A DNA stretch of 64,000 bases from the NCBI GenBank assembly GCA_964035545.1, contig OZ037766.1, positions 32,777,773 through 32,841,772 on the forward strand, written 5' to 3'. Made by a program: the position numbers and the translations under genes. Below are positions 1 to 12,447 of the stretch, piece after piece; position 1 is the stretch's first letter, and the number at the start of each line of letters is the position of its first letter. Under the pieces are notes generated by a model that was given only the letters and a program-made list of their open reading frames with translations, did no database searches and was not told the DNA's origin. This DNA comes from Bugula neritina. Taxonomy: Eukaryota; Bryozoa; Gymnolaemata; Cheilostomatida; Bugulidae.

Positions 1-1352
1 CATTACACACCAGATATTTTCAGTGGGCCGACGTCATGAGGTGATGAAGATAAAATCTCCCAAAACATTAGTTAACTTGTCTGATGAGGTTAAACTAACA
101 GAAGAAATTCTTCCAATTCTGCAGGATGCCCTTTGTGCAGATACAAAATGTTTTGAGTTGATTCTGTGTGGTGTTGAACGTTGTTACTTCAGATAGAGTA
201 CGCGCAATACGGAGCCTGCTGCGTAAACCAGGATCCACCAATCGTAACAGTGGAAAAGCTGACAGTGCAGGCTCGCACGAGGACCGTGACTGTGAAGCAG
301 AGAATAGCCGGAAGATGTGGTGTTTTTGGTTGGGATAGCTGCACTCGCTACACAACTAACTTAGTGTGAGTTCCAATAGTATCAACTATGCGTAGGCTTC
401 AGGCCTCGTATTGTGGTAGCTTCATGCTAATAGCTCACAGTCTTATTTGAAGCTCAATAGTCTCATTACAAGTTATAGCAAGTACTTGGAGGGCAAAACA
501 CGCTAAAATGGATTAAGTAAATACTGAGCACACATTCAGTTCTGGCCAAGGGTTGGTTGATATTAATGAAATGAATTCATTCTACAAGTAAAATTATGAC
601 TTGGCAACTTTTTTATTTTCAACCGTCTTTCTACACTATAGCTACAACGTAGTAAGATTTTTCTGTTTTTACATATATTGTACGTTATTGCTATTTTATA
701 TATGCTATATAATGTTATTATAGGCTCTGTGTATATTGTATATTATGCTCCATATGTATATTATGTTAAATAATATATACTATGTACTATACTATGTACT
801 AGCATATATGCTAATTTAGAAAGAAAGCAAACCACGTCTATTAAATATTAAGTATCCATTGTCTCCCCACGCATTGAAGCCACTGGTTAGCCAACCACAT
901 GTAAACTTTAGAGACACCACGACTAGCTTAGCAGTAGTTTCGATACGTAGAAATATGATGAATATATTTTGCTATTGCTATATATTCTGTCTCCCTGCAA
1001 TGATATTAATGTTGCTGTATTTATTGCTCTGTTCTGCAGCCCACAGCAGTACTACGTCCAGCTGTACACCCACAACACCAAGTATTCTCCTTGCAAGAAG
1101 TTCAGCTGCTGTGATGGTTTTCAGCAATTGCTAGACAAGTGCATAGGTACAGTATAATCTTATATAATACAACTATGTGTCTGCAGCAACTGTTGTGAGA
1201 CTATTTTATGGAGTTGTCCTTTCTCTCCTGTAGACTTGAAGAACTTTTCCAAGGTAGTCACGCTGCTAGCTGATTGGAGAGAGAACAACCCCGCGGGTGA
1301 GCTAAAGGCAGCCCTGGCTAATATCTTAGTGAAAGAGAAGATCTTTGGCTAA
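1..1352 (+). CDS. 3' part of a Cys-rich, probably secreted protein gene (partial)
   Basis: Three exons join in phase: 193-365 (acceptor ttcag, donor gtgagt), 1040-1146 (acceptor ctgcag, donor gtacag) and 1234-1352 (acceptor tgtag), ending with TAA at 1350-1352. The joined peptide has a paired Cys (YGACCVNQ), a Cys-Gly aromatic stretch (GRCGVFGWDSCTRY), a second Cys cluster (CKKFSCCDGF) and a helical tail ending KEKIFG. The Cys-Gly-Trp stretch followed by CC-x-G-F loosely recalls EMI-type extracellular modules, but that is only a resemblance and I do not recognise the family. The 5' end lies outside the window. Positions 1-190 carry an open frame, but I could not link it as an exon. The tail-to-tail neighbour is MCEE. 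Confidence 0.45.
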
Positions 1353-1605
1353 GGCATAGCAAACTGAAAAACTCACTTCTGGGGCCAGGAAAAATTAAGA
1401 AACTGGTTTTAGTGAAAATACATTTATTTGAATAAGAAATGATAACTCCAAGATATATACAACAAAATAAATGCACCAATCATAATAAATATACATCCCA
1501 CTAATTCTACAGTCAAGCGCACTTCATAACTATATTGTACTTTGAATTATAAAATTAATGAGCAAACGACTCTAATTGTCATAGATATAATTTTAAGAAA
1601 CACTA

Positions 1606-1880
1606 CTGGGAAAAGGGGTGGAGAAGGGGGTGGAGAAGAGGGGAGAAGAGGTAGAGGAGAGGAGAGGAGGGGAGAAGAGGTGGAGAAAGGGGTGGAGCAG
1701 GGGTGGAGAAGAGGTGGAGAAAGGGGTGGAGAAGGGGTGGAGAAGAGGTGGAGAAGAGGGTAGAGAAAGGGGTAGAGAAGGGGGAGAAGAGGTGGAGAAG
1801 AGGTGGAGAAAGGGGTAGAGAAGAGGTGGAGAAAGGGGTGGAGAAGAGGTGGAGAAAGGGGTGGAGAAGGGGTGGAAAGA
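1606..1880. repeat. Purine-only GGGGTGGAGAA tract abutting the MCEE stop
   Basis: About 270 bp of nearly uninterrupted purine on the + strand, built from ggggtggagaa and gaggtggagaa units. It ends a few bases from the MCEE stop codon (complement of 1882-1884), so it would form a pyrimidine-rich start to the MCEE 3'UTR. Long open frames on both strands here are composition artefacts. Mirror-symmetric purine tracts of this length can form triplex (H-DNA); that is general knowledge, not seen here. Confidence 0.9.
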
Positions 1881-1881
1881 G

Positions 1882-4014
1882 TCACACTTGCTCTAGTTCA
1901 GTCAGAACTCCATTGCAGTCCTTAGGGTGAAGGAATATAACAGGCTTGCCGTGAGCTCCAATTCTAGAGGTCTCGGTGAGAGTTCGAATTCCTTTGCTCT
2001 TCACATCCAAGATGGCAGCCTCGATGTCATTAACCTGTTGAACCAATCATCATCAAGAACACAGTGAGTATATTGTATTGCATGCACAAAATATCAACAA
2101 ATATTATACATTCACAGTTGCAGTAATAGAAAAGCAAAAAACATTTTCTCAGACAACTCCCATGTAAAGTAAAACACAAAATAAGCAGAAAATAAAAACA
2201 CAGCACGAAGTGAAAAACTGAGCCATGGTTATTTGTTACTAACAAAATTATTTTACAAGGAAAAATAAATAATTTGAGTAACTACCCATATTCTTAACAG
2301 GGGAGGCAATTCCACAACATACAACAACTTTTACAGCCCTTTCCCCTGCCCCTTGCACACCCTTTCTATGCCCCCTGTTCTCAACACACTACCTCTAGAC
2401 AGATATGGTGAAGACCACCAGACTTATTCTTGTCTAGAAATGATTGTATTGGACTCTTGTCTCCGTATGGTAACAGTAACTGTAATATAATATAATATTT
2501 TTATAGCAGTAACTGTAATATAATATAATATTTTTATAGCAGTAACTGTAATATAATATAATATTTTTATAACAGTAACTGTAATATAATATAATATTCT
2601 TATAGCAGTAACTGTAATATAATATAATATTCTTATAGCAGTAACAGTAATATAATATAATATTCTTATAGCAGTAACTGTAATATAATATAATATTCTT
2701 ATCACTGTAGTCACTAGAAGTAGGAGAGAAGAAACACTGACCTCTATCTTAGTATTGTCCAGCTCCACAAACACCGTATAGACACCATGCTCAGGGAGAG
2801 CCTGCAACACACAGCAAACAATTGTTTATTCTAAAGAAATGCAAACAATATCTACAATGTACAACATAGAGCCTGATAACTCCAAAGTATAGTGGTGTGT
2901 GCAACTAACATGTTTCCATGGGAACTAAATATTGCCACATTAAATTTGTAAATTTATGAACCTGAATATTAATATTAGTCACTTACACTAGATACATACA
3001 TGCTATACTTACACTAGATACACACATGCTATACTTATACTAGACACACACATGCTATACTTACACTAGACACATACACTAGACACATACATGCTATACT
3101 TACACTAGACACATACATGCTATACTTACACTAGACACATACATGCTATACTTACACTAGACACATACATGCTATACTTACACTAGACACTTACACTAGA
3201 CACATACACGTGTATAAAGACTTACCACGACATCGGACACCTTTGCACCAAGGATATCCCGGTAGAGGGCTGCGGCTTGCTTAATGTCTGGCACAGCTAA
3301 GGCCACATGGTTCAGTCTGCCGACCTTCCAAACTGGCGATGATGTAATCTACAGATAGATGCGCAAGAAGCAATCTGCAGCCAGGAATTGAAACATGTAA
3401 TCTCACCGCACATAGCTTAGTTTTAAGTAATGTAAATTGTGGAGTTTTCATTGAAAAGGGTGAATGTCAAAAGAAGAGCATTAAAGACTTTGAAATGATG
3501 TCACTCATAGCCTGAGAGTTGCAATTAGTTGTGGAAATGAGGCTATGGCTCAGTATAAAATTAAGAAATAACACATAAAATATTTATAGAAGTGGCTGCA
3601 TTGACTTTGTATGATGTATATACCTTTGAATCAGTTGTGTAGAGTTTGATCTGAAATTTCTGTGGAATGCACCTCAATTCCGGCCTTATCTAAAAGATAT
3701 GTAAAGCCAACAAAATTTTAAAACTGTCTTATCCAATTTCTAACAATATGGCGCAATAATTAAAATTATATTATTACCTTCATTTATTACCACCAAACCT
3801 ATTTAATTTGACTCAAACTAAGAACTTGATTGAATTATCAAAAGCAACAACTTATAGCAAAACATAACTGCTTCTAGTTTTGACAGATGATTTGTATAGC
3901 AATCATAGAACACTATAAAACTGTTCGACTAGACTATTAGTAGATTATGTCACTTACACTACAGAACCGACTGAGTGAGAGAAGTTTCGGTAGAGTAGAC
4001 TTTGGAATCAACAT
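1882..4014 (-). CDS. MCEE: Methylmalonyl-CoA epimerase, mitochondrial (6 exons)
   Basis: The enzyme interconverts (2R)- and (2S)-methylmalonyl-CoA in the mitochondrial propionyl-CoA pathway. Exons on the minus strand: 3958-4014, 3624-3689, 3226-3348, 2742-2801, 2393-2479, 1882-2034. All lengths are multiples of three, so all introns are phase 0, and the total is 181 residues, close to the usual animal length. Exon 1 encodes a basic, Ser/Leu-rich presequence (MLIPKSTLPKLLSLSRFC) that suits mitochondrial import. The vicinal-oxygen-chelate fold is clear: GRLNHVALAVPD supplies the first metal His, GGLHHICLEV the second, and GVLTELEQV the C-terminal Glu; SPIQSFLDKN is also typical. The acceptor of exon 5 is the edge copy of a 33 bp minisatellite, and the intron after exon 3 opens into a gtaagt-bearing repeat. 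The product is almost certain; exon edges are well supported by phase. Confidence 0.95.
2472..2700. repeat. 33 bp minisatellite, about 7 copies, copying the MCEE exon 5 acceptor
   Basis: The unit is gcagtaactgtaatataat plus an AT-rich tail, period 33. Read on the gene strand, each unit contains attacag followed by ttactg, the same bases that form the intron 4 / exon 5 boundary. The true acceptor is the last copy. Confidence 0.9.
2985..3220. repeat. Minisatellite at the 5' end of MCEE intron 3
   Basis: Units of about 26-27 bp (cttacactagacacatacatg...). On the gene strand each contains gtaagt, the donor consensus, and the array starts right beside the real donor at 3225. The preceding exon bases are not duplicated. 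Confidence 0.85.
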
Positions 4015-6626
4015 TCTACTAGAGTTTAGACTCTGGTATCTGCTATAAATCACAGTAAAACAATAACATAACTTGACATGGCTAGATAAAATTTATTATA
4101 GTTTTTTGTTCAAGTTAATTTTAAAAAACAGTTACAGTGTCACCAGTACTACAGTATGAGTAGCGCAGAAGAATGTTTGAGTTATGATTATCAGTGGGTA
4201 GGATCAAATTTAATCTAATTCTAAGAAATCAACTAAAAAACTTCTCGGTAGTAGTACTACTACTAGTTTAACTACAGCATAACAGTATTATAAAATTAGA
4301 AATTTACTTTTAGATTATAAATATAATTAATATTATAATTACAATTATTCGATGACATTTTGATTCGATCAAAATTGGTGTTTTAATAAATCGATATTGC
4401 AAAAAAAATGCCTATTATTTTATTAGTGCATTTATATATATTGCATATAACACTTTAACAGTTCTTACTACTAAATACATAACAGTTTGCACCTTCACCT
4501 TGTGATTGTAACTAATTCATTCAATCACAATGTGAATGGTATCGTAGGTCGTAATAATGACAAATGTTTAACTATTGACCTCAACAACGTACGACCTTAG
4601 CCGCAGTCTAGTAAGAAGCTGGGAATACGAGTTTTAGGGTGGAACGACTTCAAACCCAATAAAGGAGTGGCGTAAGTATAGTACATTTCTGTAAACGTAG
4701 CTTCAGATTATGGCTTCGGATTTATCTTCTCAGAGGAGACAACTCTCAAAATGTCGAAGTACATAATATGTAACTGCAGTATACCCATTAGGTGTTGTAT
4801 TATAGCATTGTTGCCATACAAATGTTTTCGAGAAAAAGCTCCGAACAGCTAATTCATATATATTCATTTCACCCTCTCTGTACAGTTTAACTAATTAGGT
4901 AACATATGTTCTGCATGTGCAAAGTAAAACATATTTAGGGTATATGTATATAATCCTAGAATAGCCAAATAACACATTATTGTAGCATGTAAATAGTAAT
5001 ATATTATATAGTACCTTGTCAATTAAATGTTATTGTGGACAATGATCCACTGTTATGTATTAGAAAACAATAATATAATAATTATGGCATTTATCATAAA
5101 AACAATTACCGGTGTGTTTGCTGAATCAAGTGTAATTGAATGCCACGCTTAGTTTTCTCTAATAATCTCATAACTTTCATGGTTTATTACAGTATAAATC
5201 TGTTCAAGCATATGGACACTGAGCCAGTATTTCAAGGCTGAACAAAAATTAACTTAAACTTTTACAAATGTAATTTACATGTCACAGTTAACATTAATTA
5301 GTCTTAGCCCCAAACCTACTTCTTTTCTAGATAATTACTAGCTATAGCTTGTTGGAACTTTCGAGTGACTCTAGTATCCAACACTCTGTCACATGACCAC
5401 AGTCTAGACAAGGATAGGATACACATTGTATGGTGTTTCTTAGTTTATTGATAAAAAATTATTATGTAATAAATCTCCTGCAATGAACACTGCGCTATGT
5501 AAGCCAAGAAGAAGACTAATTAGTAAATTAATAGCTGTTTAACTCTGCATGTACAGTAGGTTGTCTTATTCATTCAACTTTGATCTCTACCCAATAGCAA
5601 CTTTTCCAAAATTATTAGACCGGTGTATTAAACTGACAAGAACAATTCAATTACTACAAATGTGGACAAGATGTAAACTCAGCAAGTAATCAACCATGGT
5701 GATGACTTTCAGATCAGGATTGCTTAACCATGTAATTATCAACAAGTTAGATCAACTGCATAAATGGCCCAGCATTCCACACACTACATGAGGCCAATGC
5801 AGCCATGTTAGTTAATAGTTGCTTTCTTTCACCAAGTTTAATTACAAAATAAGAAGTCAAGCAGTGAAATCCAGTTTCCCAGTTTTCTTTGTGAATATTA
5901 GTTAGTGGCCCAATTTGAAACTGGTGTACTTTCAACAATCTGTTCTTCATAACACAGGCTGTGCTGCTACTGCTGCTTAAACACAAGGAAATGGGACAGG
6001 GTGGAGTGTATCAGTTATATTTTTGAAAAGAATATAATAATTGATGAAGAAATAACATGTGTTGTGAGGAACAAGCACTACAAAAGTAAAGAACTAATGC
6101 AATACTCGATGTACTTGGACTAACTAGGTTAGATAAGCTGCAGTCCTTTAGTAAAGGGAATACTCTAGTGCCAAATTAAATGCACAAATTGAAATGTTAT
6201 GTCCCAACAGTAAAACATATATTATATTAAAATTGTTTGGAATTAGACAAAGTAAATTACAGAATGTTACACAAGACAGTGTGTAAGATGTTAGAATATA
6301 CTAGTAGATCAACAAAATCTCTTCAGCCACTGCAAACACTTGTTATAGTTATCAGTAGATGGACTTCACCCAAGGGCTAGATAAGGTCAAAGTTAACTAA
6401 GGATTGACATGAGTGATAAGGTGCTTGCAGTGGGCTGTTGTTAACCCCAGTATGATAGTACACAATCATGTGACAATCTATCACATCCTTTGCTTTAGAG
6501 TGAATTTGTTCACAAATATTTATTACAAGACGAATAACTGGTGAATCTGTATTATGAAGTAACTTATAAATCATGCAATTTGGCTATTTATAAACTAGGT
6601 CACGAGTAGATATAGGTCAAAGTGCA
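4015..6626. other. Intergenic, no gene found
   Basis: AT-rich spacer between the MCEE start and the LAMP stop. Short open frames (e.g. 5747-5986 on -) show no family motif, splice support or composition shift. A TTTATT (AATAAA on -) at 6519-6524 lies about 100 bp past the LAMP stop and may be its polyadenylation signal. Confidence 0.6.
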
Positions 6627-9590
6627 TTAGGAGTTCATAGCTTGGTATCCAGCCATGGTCCTTCTTCTGCCAATACAGTAGCCAATGAGTACAATAACAA
6701 CCATAGCAGCAAGGGCTGCCCCAACAGCAATAGGTACTATAGCATCAGTCTTAGTGCCGCTGTCACCGCCGCCATTGGAATCACAGCTCATACCTTCAAT
6801 ACAAATAAAAGGCATTAAGAGCTAAGATTATATTTTAAGTGAATAGATGAATGTAGACTGTTCATTGCCCGCAAGCAGCATTGTTAAGCTTCACTTCTAA
6901 CTAAACCTACATGTTGTACCAGTATAATAATGTCCCAATATTTAGCCTTCAGTATCTTATCCCACTGCATGTCTATGATCACTTGGCAACAAGCAATGTT
7001 AAGTATACAGGTAGCCAGGTACATGTATGTCCACCTTCATACCTGTAGATCCAAACGACGGCTTCCCCGATTTGTCATCCATGAAGGCCTGAACTTTGAA
7101 GTCGGTCATTTTAACCATCACGCCTGTTTCCAGGGTCAAGTTGAAGCCTTTAGAGCAGTTGTAGTAAGTACCTAGATTTGAGTACATCTTGGAGGTGTAG
7201 GTCTGGCTGGCTTCGTGACTGAAATCTGAAGTAGATAGAGACACGTGAGGTTGACAGCCAGTGCTTTGTCAAACACTAAAGTTAAGGAACCAGAAACTAG
7301 CCAAAGCGTGGAAATAAACAGAAAATATATAAGCTATATATAGAAACTACAGCTCCAAAATAAAAAAGACTGAGAGTGAGGGTATTAGGAGTTCCTCAAA
7401 CTAAGAGAGAGGGGGCTAATAGCCTGCATATTGGAACAGGTTAGAGGTTACTTTGGATAGCCCAGTCAAAGTGAGGGGATAGTAAAAGTCACATAGAAAC
7501 AGTACTCTAGTTTCCAGACTATTACCTTCTCCCATATAAGTCAGGTTGGCGGCGGTCAAGTTGAACATTGTTGACGAGTTGGTAAAGTGCAACTCCAAGG
7601 AACACGTCAAGTTGCCACACGGAAACTCGATGTTGATGGCCTCGGTCTTGCTGCCGCATTGTCCATCATAATTGGCATTTCTTGGGACGTAAGAGTCAAC
7701 GTGGGTGGTAGTCTGAAGAGTCACATGACATACAGTTTTGGGTAACATTATACAAAAATGTCTCAAAAACTCAGATCAATTCCTGTATATTCGAGAAATT
7801 TAGATTCATGTGTACTACACAGATACATGTACCATAAAAAAAATTCTTACTATAGGAGAGTAAAAGCACCTTACTGTGATCAGAGTAGTTGAAACCTACC
7901 TTGTTTATGGTGTAGTTGAAACCTACCTTGTTTATGGTGTAGTTGAAACCTACCTTGTTTATGGTGTAGTTGAAACCTACCTTGTTTATGGTGTAGTTGA
8001 AACCTACCTTGTTTATGGTGTAGTTGAAAGTGACGGAGATGTTAGCTTGTAGCAGAAGGCAAGTTACATTGGACTCGTGCTCATGCACTGCGTATATGGG
8101 CGTTTTATCTACATAAACATCAACACATGCAACATCAATAGGACAATCTACGACAGCTCTAAATATGCTGACTGTACACCCGATGACATCACAGCAGGTA
8201 CTTCTTTACACCTGCTGCCGCTGCTGTTACTAAATATCGCTTGTTTCAAGATTTACGCACTACAATTAGATGGTTACATTTATGAAGGAATAAATATTCC
8301 GACTAAATTATTGTGTTTACAAGAGCTACTTATTCAACTATATATTCTATGTCAACATGTCTTCAGTTATTCCATGAGCTTGGGCAAATGTGATGTTGCA
8401 AAGCTGGGAAGAAGTCCGTTTGAGTTTTGTCCTGCATAGCATTGTCCCTCTAAATATTTGTTGTTCAGTCAATACCTCCTCTGCAGTCTTTACATGTTAT
8501 AGCATACTCAACGGTTATAACCTTGTGGTTACTATATTTTGTTGGCTCTTTGTTTGTATTTATCCCATTTAGACTCAACTTAACTCAACCCAACTGATTT
8601 GTGTATTACAGCAGCTAAGAATAACACGTAAAAACTAACAAAATTATCAGCAAGAATGCTTTGATGCTGCGGCACCGAATCAGATACTATTAATTAAAAA
8701 CACTGCGACAGCTGCACCAGGATGAAATAAACTTATAAAACAGCATCTACTTTGTAGTGAAACTAATTATTTTTAGATTGTAATACCGCCATGAATATAA
8801 AACTCGGTTCTAAAAAGTAATTGGCTGGCCAAGCATACACAAGCCAAACCTTTTTTGTGACATAAATTCGTAAAACATTTGCTGAAATAAGACACTTTGA
8901 AGATATTACGGCAAGAATTCCAAATAACTGCATAAGACAACAATAAAAAATTATATCATTAAAAAATATATATCTTAATGATATGCGTACACCAAACTTA
9001 CTTTTTGGCTTCGGAGTGGTAGTAGGTGAGGAAGGTTTGGTAGTAGGTGAGGAAGGTTTGGTAGTAGGTGAGGAAGGTTTAGTAGTAGGTGAGGAAGGTT
9101 TGGTAGTAGGTGAGGAAGGTTTGGTAGTAGGTGAGGAAGGTTTAGTAGTAGGTGAGGAAGGTTTGGTAGTAGGTGAGGAAGGTTTAGTAGTAGGTGAGGA
9201 AGGTTTAGTAGTAGGTGAGGAAGGTTTGGTAGTAGGTGAGGAAGGTTTAGTAGTAGATGTAGGAGTGGTAGTTGGAGATGTAGGAGTGGTAGTTGGAGTT
9301 GTAGGAGTGGTAGTTGAAGTTTGGGTAGTGGTAGTTGAATTTTGGGTAGTGGTTATATTAACATTTCCGCCGTCTACTCCTTGACTGTAGACCATAGCTG
9401 TGCTCAAAGCTAAAACATATTTACTACAATGAATAATTTTTATTTAATCTAATTTCAAAGTTAAGAAATTGAGCACAGTTGATTGTTATATGACCGAATA
9501 TTAAGTAACTCCCAAATGTTTCACGTTAAGCCAAGTGTTGACTATAAACAACTTACCTAGGACTAATACTAAGGCCATACAGTTCTTCAT
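6627..9590 (-). CDS. CD68/LAMP-like lysosomal membrane glycoprotein (6 exons)
   Basis: Type I lysosomal membrane glycoprotein with a mucin-like stalk and one LAMP luminal domain, the CD68/macrosialin layout. Exons on the minus strand: 9557-9590, 9002-9409, about 8008-8108, 7526-7712, 7043-7225, 6627-6793, with consistent phases. It starts with a signal peptide (MKNCMALVLVLALSTAMVYS), then a Thr/Pro region with eleven KPSSPTT repeats. The LAMP domain follows, with four spaced Cys (NVTCLLLQ, GQCGSKTEAI, FPCGNLTCS, YYNCSKGFNL), many N-glycosylation sequons, and VQAF near its end as in other LAMPs. The transmembrane helix runs from IVPIAVGAALAAMVVIVLI, followed by GRRR and a short tail with AGYQAM, the GYxxΦ lysosomal sorting signal. 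The end of exon 3 is in a 27 bp repeat carrying five donor sites, so its exact length is uncertain by multiples of nine residues. Confidence 0.92.
7894..8030. repeat. 27 bp minisatellite, 5 copies, copying the LAMP exon 3 donor
   Basis: The unit on the gene strand is ttcaactacaccataaacaa followed by ggtaggt. It encodes FNYTINKVG and includes the donor gtaggt. With period 27, any of the five donors keeps the downstream frame. The lowest-coordinate edge is a diverged copy reading FNYSDHS with a gtaagg donor. Confidence 0.92.
9006..9250. repeat. 21 bp coding minisatellite, 11 copies (LAMP mucin stalk)
   Basis: On the gene strand each unit encodes KPSSPTT; it appears as ggtttggtagtaggtgagga on +. 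It lies inside LAMP exon 2. Third-position variants (ggtttggt versus ggtttagt) are mostly silent. Further upstream the stalk continues as imperfect PTTTPTS repeats. Confidence 0.95.
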
Positions 9591-12447
9591 TATTGACTCG
9601 TGATCTGTGAATAAACATTATAAGACTTATAATAAACATCTGATTAAATACTGTACTGCCGAAATCTCGAATCATTACTTAAAACCTACTTATTTGAATT
9701 CACTTGAAAAAAACTACTGTTGATTTAGAAAATTAAAGCAACAACTTCACAAGTGATGCGCTTGTTATTTAATGTGTTCAAATGGAAATCTACTACCAAG
9801 TCTGAAAGTAACTCTAATTTATTTGCAGCCCCAGTCACAGTTACTGAACTTAACTAATAACACTTGAAGTTGTAAAATTAGGACTGAAGAGTAGATATAG
9901 TCTAGATCTTTACTATTATCATTAGGACTATGTTAAATAATAAATATCTATATTATGATTAAAGTAAAGTTCAACTACATAAATAGCATCAACTTTAAGC
10001 CTAATTTAAATTATAGGCCTGATTAGTAATTATATATACTAATATATGTTAATAGCAATATTAATACTTACTAAGTTAGTCTTATACTGATAGTAATACT
10101 CAATCTTATAGCTATACTTATACTTATGGTAATAGTTACAGTAAATTACAAAATGAGTAAATGTTTATTAGAATACTAGTGATAATCATAATGATACTCA
10201 TACTGACATGCTCATAGTGATACTCATACAAAGTCTTATAGTAATAGTAACAGCCAAAAGTACATCTACTACTAGTAAAGTACAGGCAGTAGAGTTCAAG
10301 TAGTAATAAAATACTACAAAACGGCATTTAACACTTGTGAATATTTTTTATTATGATTACATAATACAAACATTTAATTTTATAATCATTATCTAATAAA
10401 TATGATCATTATGTTTATTAAATACCGATTAATGGTATCAATATTGAATGATATTGATTATCACCATCAGTATCATATTATTATTATTTTATCAATCATA
10501 ATGATAGTTATAAACTGAAACTCATAGTCATAATGAAAATTATAATTCATAATAATATAATTATCAGTATCACTTTATGGTTATGATAATGATCATGATT
10601 ATCAACAAATAATATTAACATATTTAATATTTATTACCCCGATAAGTAATAAGTGAATGTGATAGTCATAGTGATACTCAATCCCATACATGATACATTG
10701 ACTTATAGTTATACTTATAAATTATAGTTATACTTATAGTTATAGTCATAGTAGAAGTGAGAATCTTAGTAACTCTCTTAGTCTAAGTGATACAGACACT
10801 GAGACTACCGATACTGACAGTGATACTGATAGTCACTATGGCTATGATATTGATATTCATACAGTATGACCCATAGCCATACTTATAGCGATAGCCAAGC
10901 TGATACTGATACTCAAAAGCCAAAGTCAATCCCATAGTCATACTGACACTATGAGTATGACTATGAGTCCAATAGTAATACTAATACTAATAGTAATAGT
11001 AATAATAACTAATAGTAATAGTAATATTCATAGTGATGGTGACTAAGTTCCATTTCTAGTGATACTCATACTGATGATCATGATGATGACCGTGATACCT
11101 TTTATAGTTTATAATTATCACATTTGATTTAGTTTTACTTTTACTTTTAGTTTTACAAAACTCGAAGTCTAAGTCAAAGTGAAAGTCCATCTCTGATCAG
11201 TGATCTCAATCATACTCAAGTGATAGTGAGTCAATATAAATCTAATCTTATAGTTATTAACCTCAGGTTTTGTAAAAGTTACAGTGGTAGCGTATTGAAG
11301 CTTCTCTACTGACTAATAGTAATAGTCAATAATCAATAACCTGTAAAGGCTAAATTAAAATTGAGAAGGACAAGTCGTCGTTGGTTCACTCCCTTGAGTT
11401 TGACACTGATGTTATGTATCACATGACCATTGCGCTAATCTATTATTGCGAAATGCTAGCTTATCAAGCGCCTGAAATAATTCGTTATATCTTATACAAA
11501 CTTTAAAAGATGTCGTGTCCCTTAGTGCTATATGTGAAGGTAAGATAAGTCTGAGCTCATGAAAAATTTAGCAGTCCGGTGCTATCAGTGAATTAAAACT
11601 TGCTATAGTTTATAATTGGGTGTTGTAGTTTTAAACATCAATAATTCATGGGCGCTCTCACTGAGCTGGAATATGAATTATAACCCGAATATTAATCCGA
11701 TTCAGTGGGCGTTCAAACTTAGCAAAATAAGAAAAGTCTGAGGTTTTTCAAGGCCGTTTTTATAAACTTTTGGGGTGTCTCGAGTTGGGGACATAACCCC
11801 AAACGTCAAACTCTGAGCTAAAATCGTCCTTCACACCAACTTGGAGCTGCTGATAAACCCATTCAATAGCAACAGCTCGGCATAAAGCGTCCTATCACTT
11901 GGTGCAATTTGAGTTTACGGTCAATTTATTTTTCGAAATTCAAACCCCAAATCCCACTGCACTCAATGAGTGTGACTTCAACTTCAAGCTTTGTACTGCA
12001 TCAATTTAAAAGTTATCTTTATTGAAAGAGATATTCTATATAATTTTATATTTCAGTGGGTATGGCATTAACTTTAAGTTTTATCTTCAAGTTTAAAATT
12101 ATTATTATACCTAATTACTATTACTATTAGTAATTACTGAATTGGTAATTTTAATTTAAATTATAACTATAACATTAACTGTATAAGTATAAGTTATTTG
12201 ATTGGTAGTAATACTGTTACTCTTCGTGTTATGATTTAATTCAAATAACAATATTCACAGTTTTATGATTCTACATTAACATGTCATTATTATTAATATT
12301 AAGGTCATCATGATTATGGTGCATACTAACTTGATGCTCTTTTGGCTTTTCTTTTTGAACATTATCAGTCAGCTTTGTAAAATTGAATTACCAGCCCAAC
12401 ATGACCATGTATGTTTTTTACATTCACTGAAAATCGTGTTGTAAATT
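9591..12447. other. Intergenic with degenerate TATNAG/TATNAC simple sequence
   Basis: No gene found. From about 10020 to 11330 the sequence is dominated by loosely repeated six-base words (tagtna, tactna, catagtgatact). About 11350-12000 is higher-complexity single-copy-looking DNA without an open frame. Confidence 0.65.

Noticed and set aside
1547-1885. Open frames on both strands through the GGAGAA tract
   Set aside because: Pure composition effect of a purine-only repeat; no start context or family.
5747-5986. Minus-strand frame of 79 residues
   Set aside because: No motif, splice support or neighbour context.
8077-8439. Plus-strand frame of 120 residues
   Set aside because: Overlaps LAMP exon 3 on the other strand and continues into its intron; a shadow frame.
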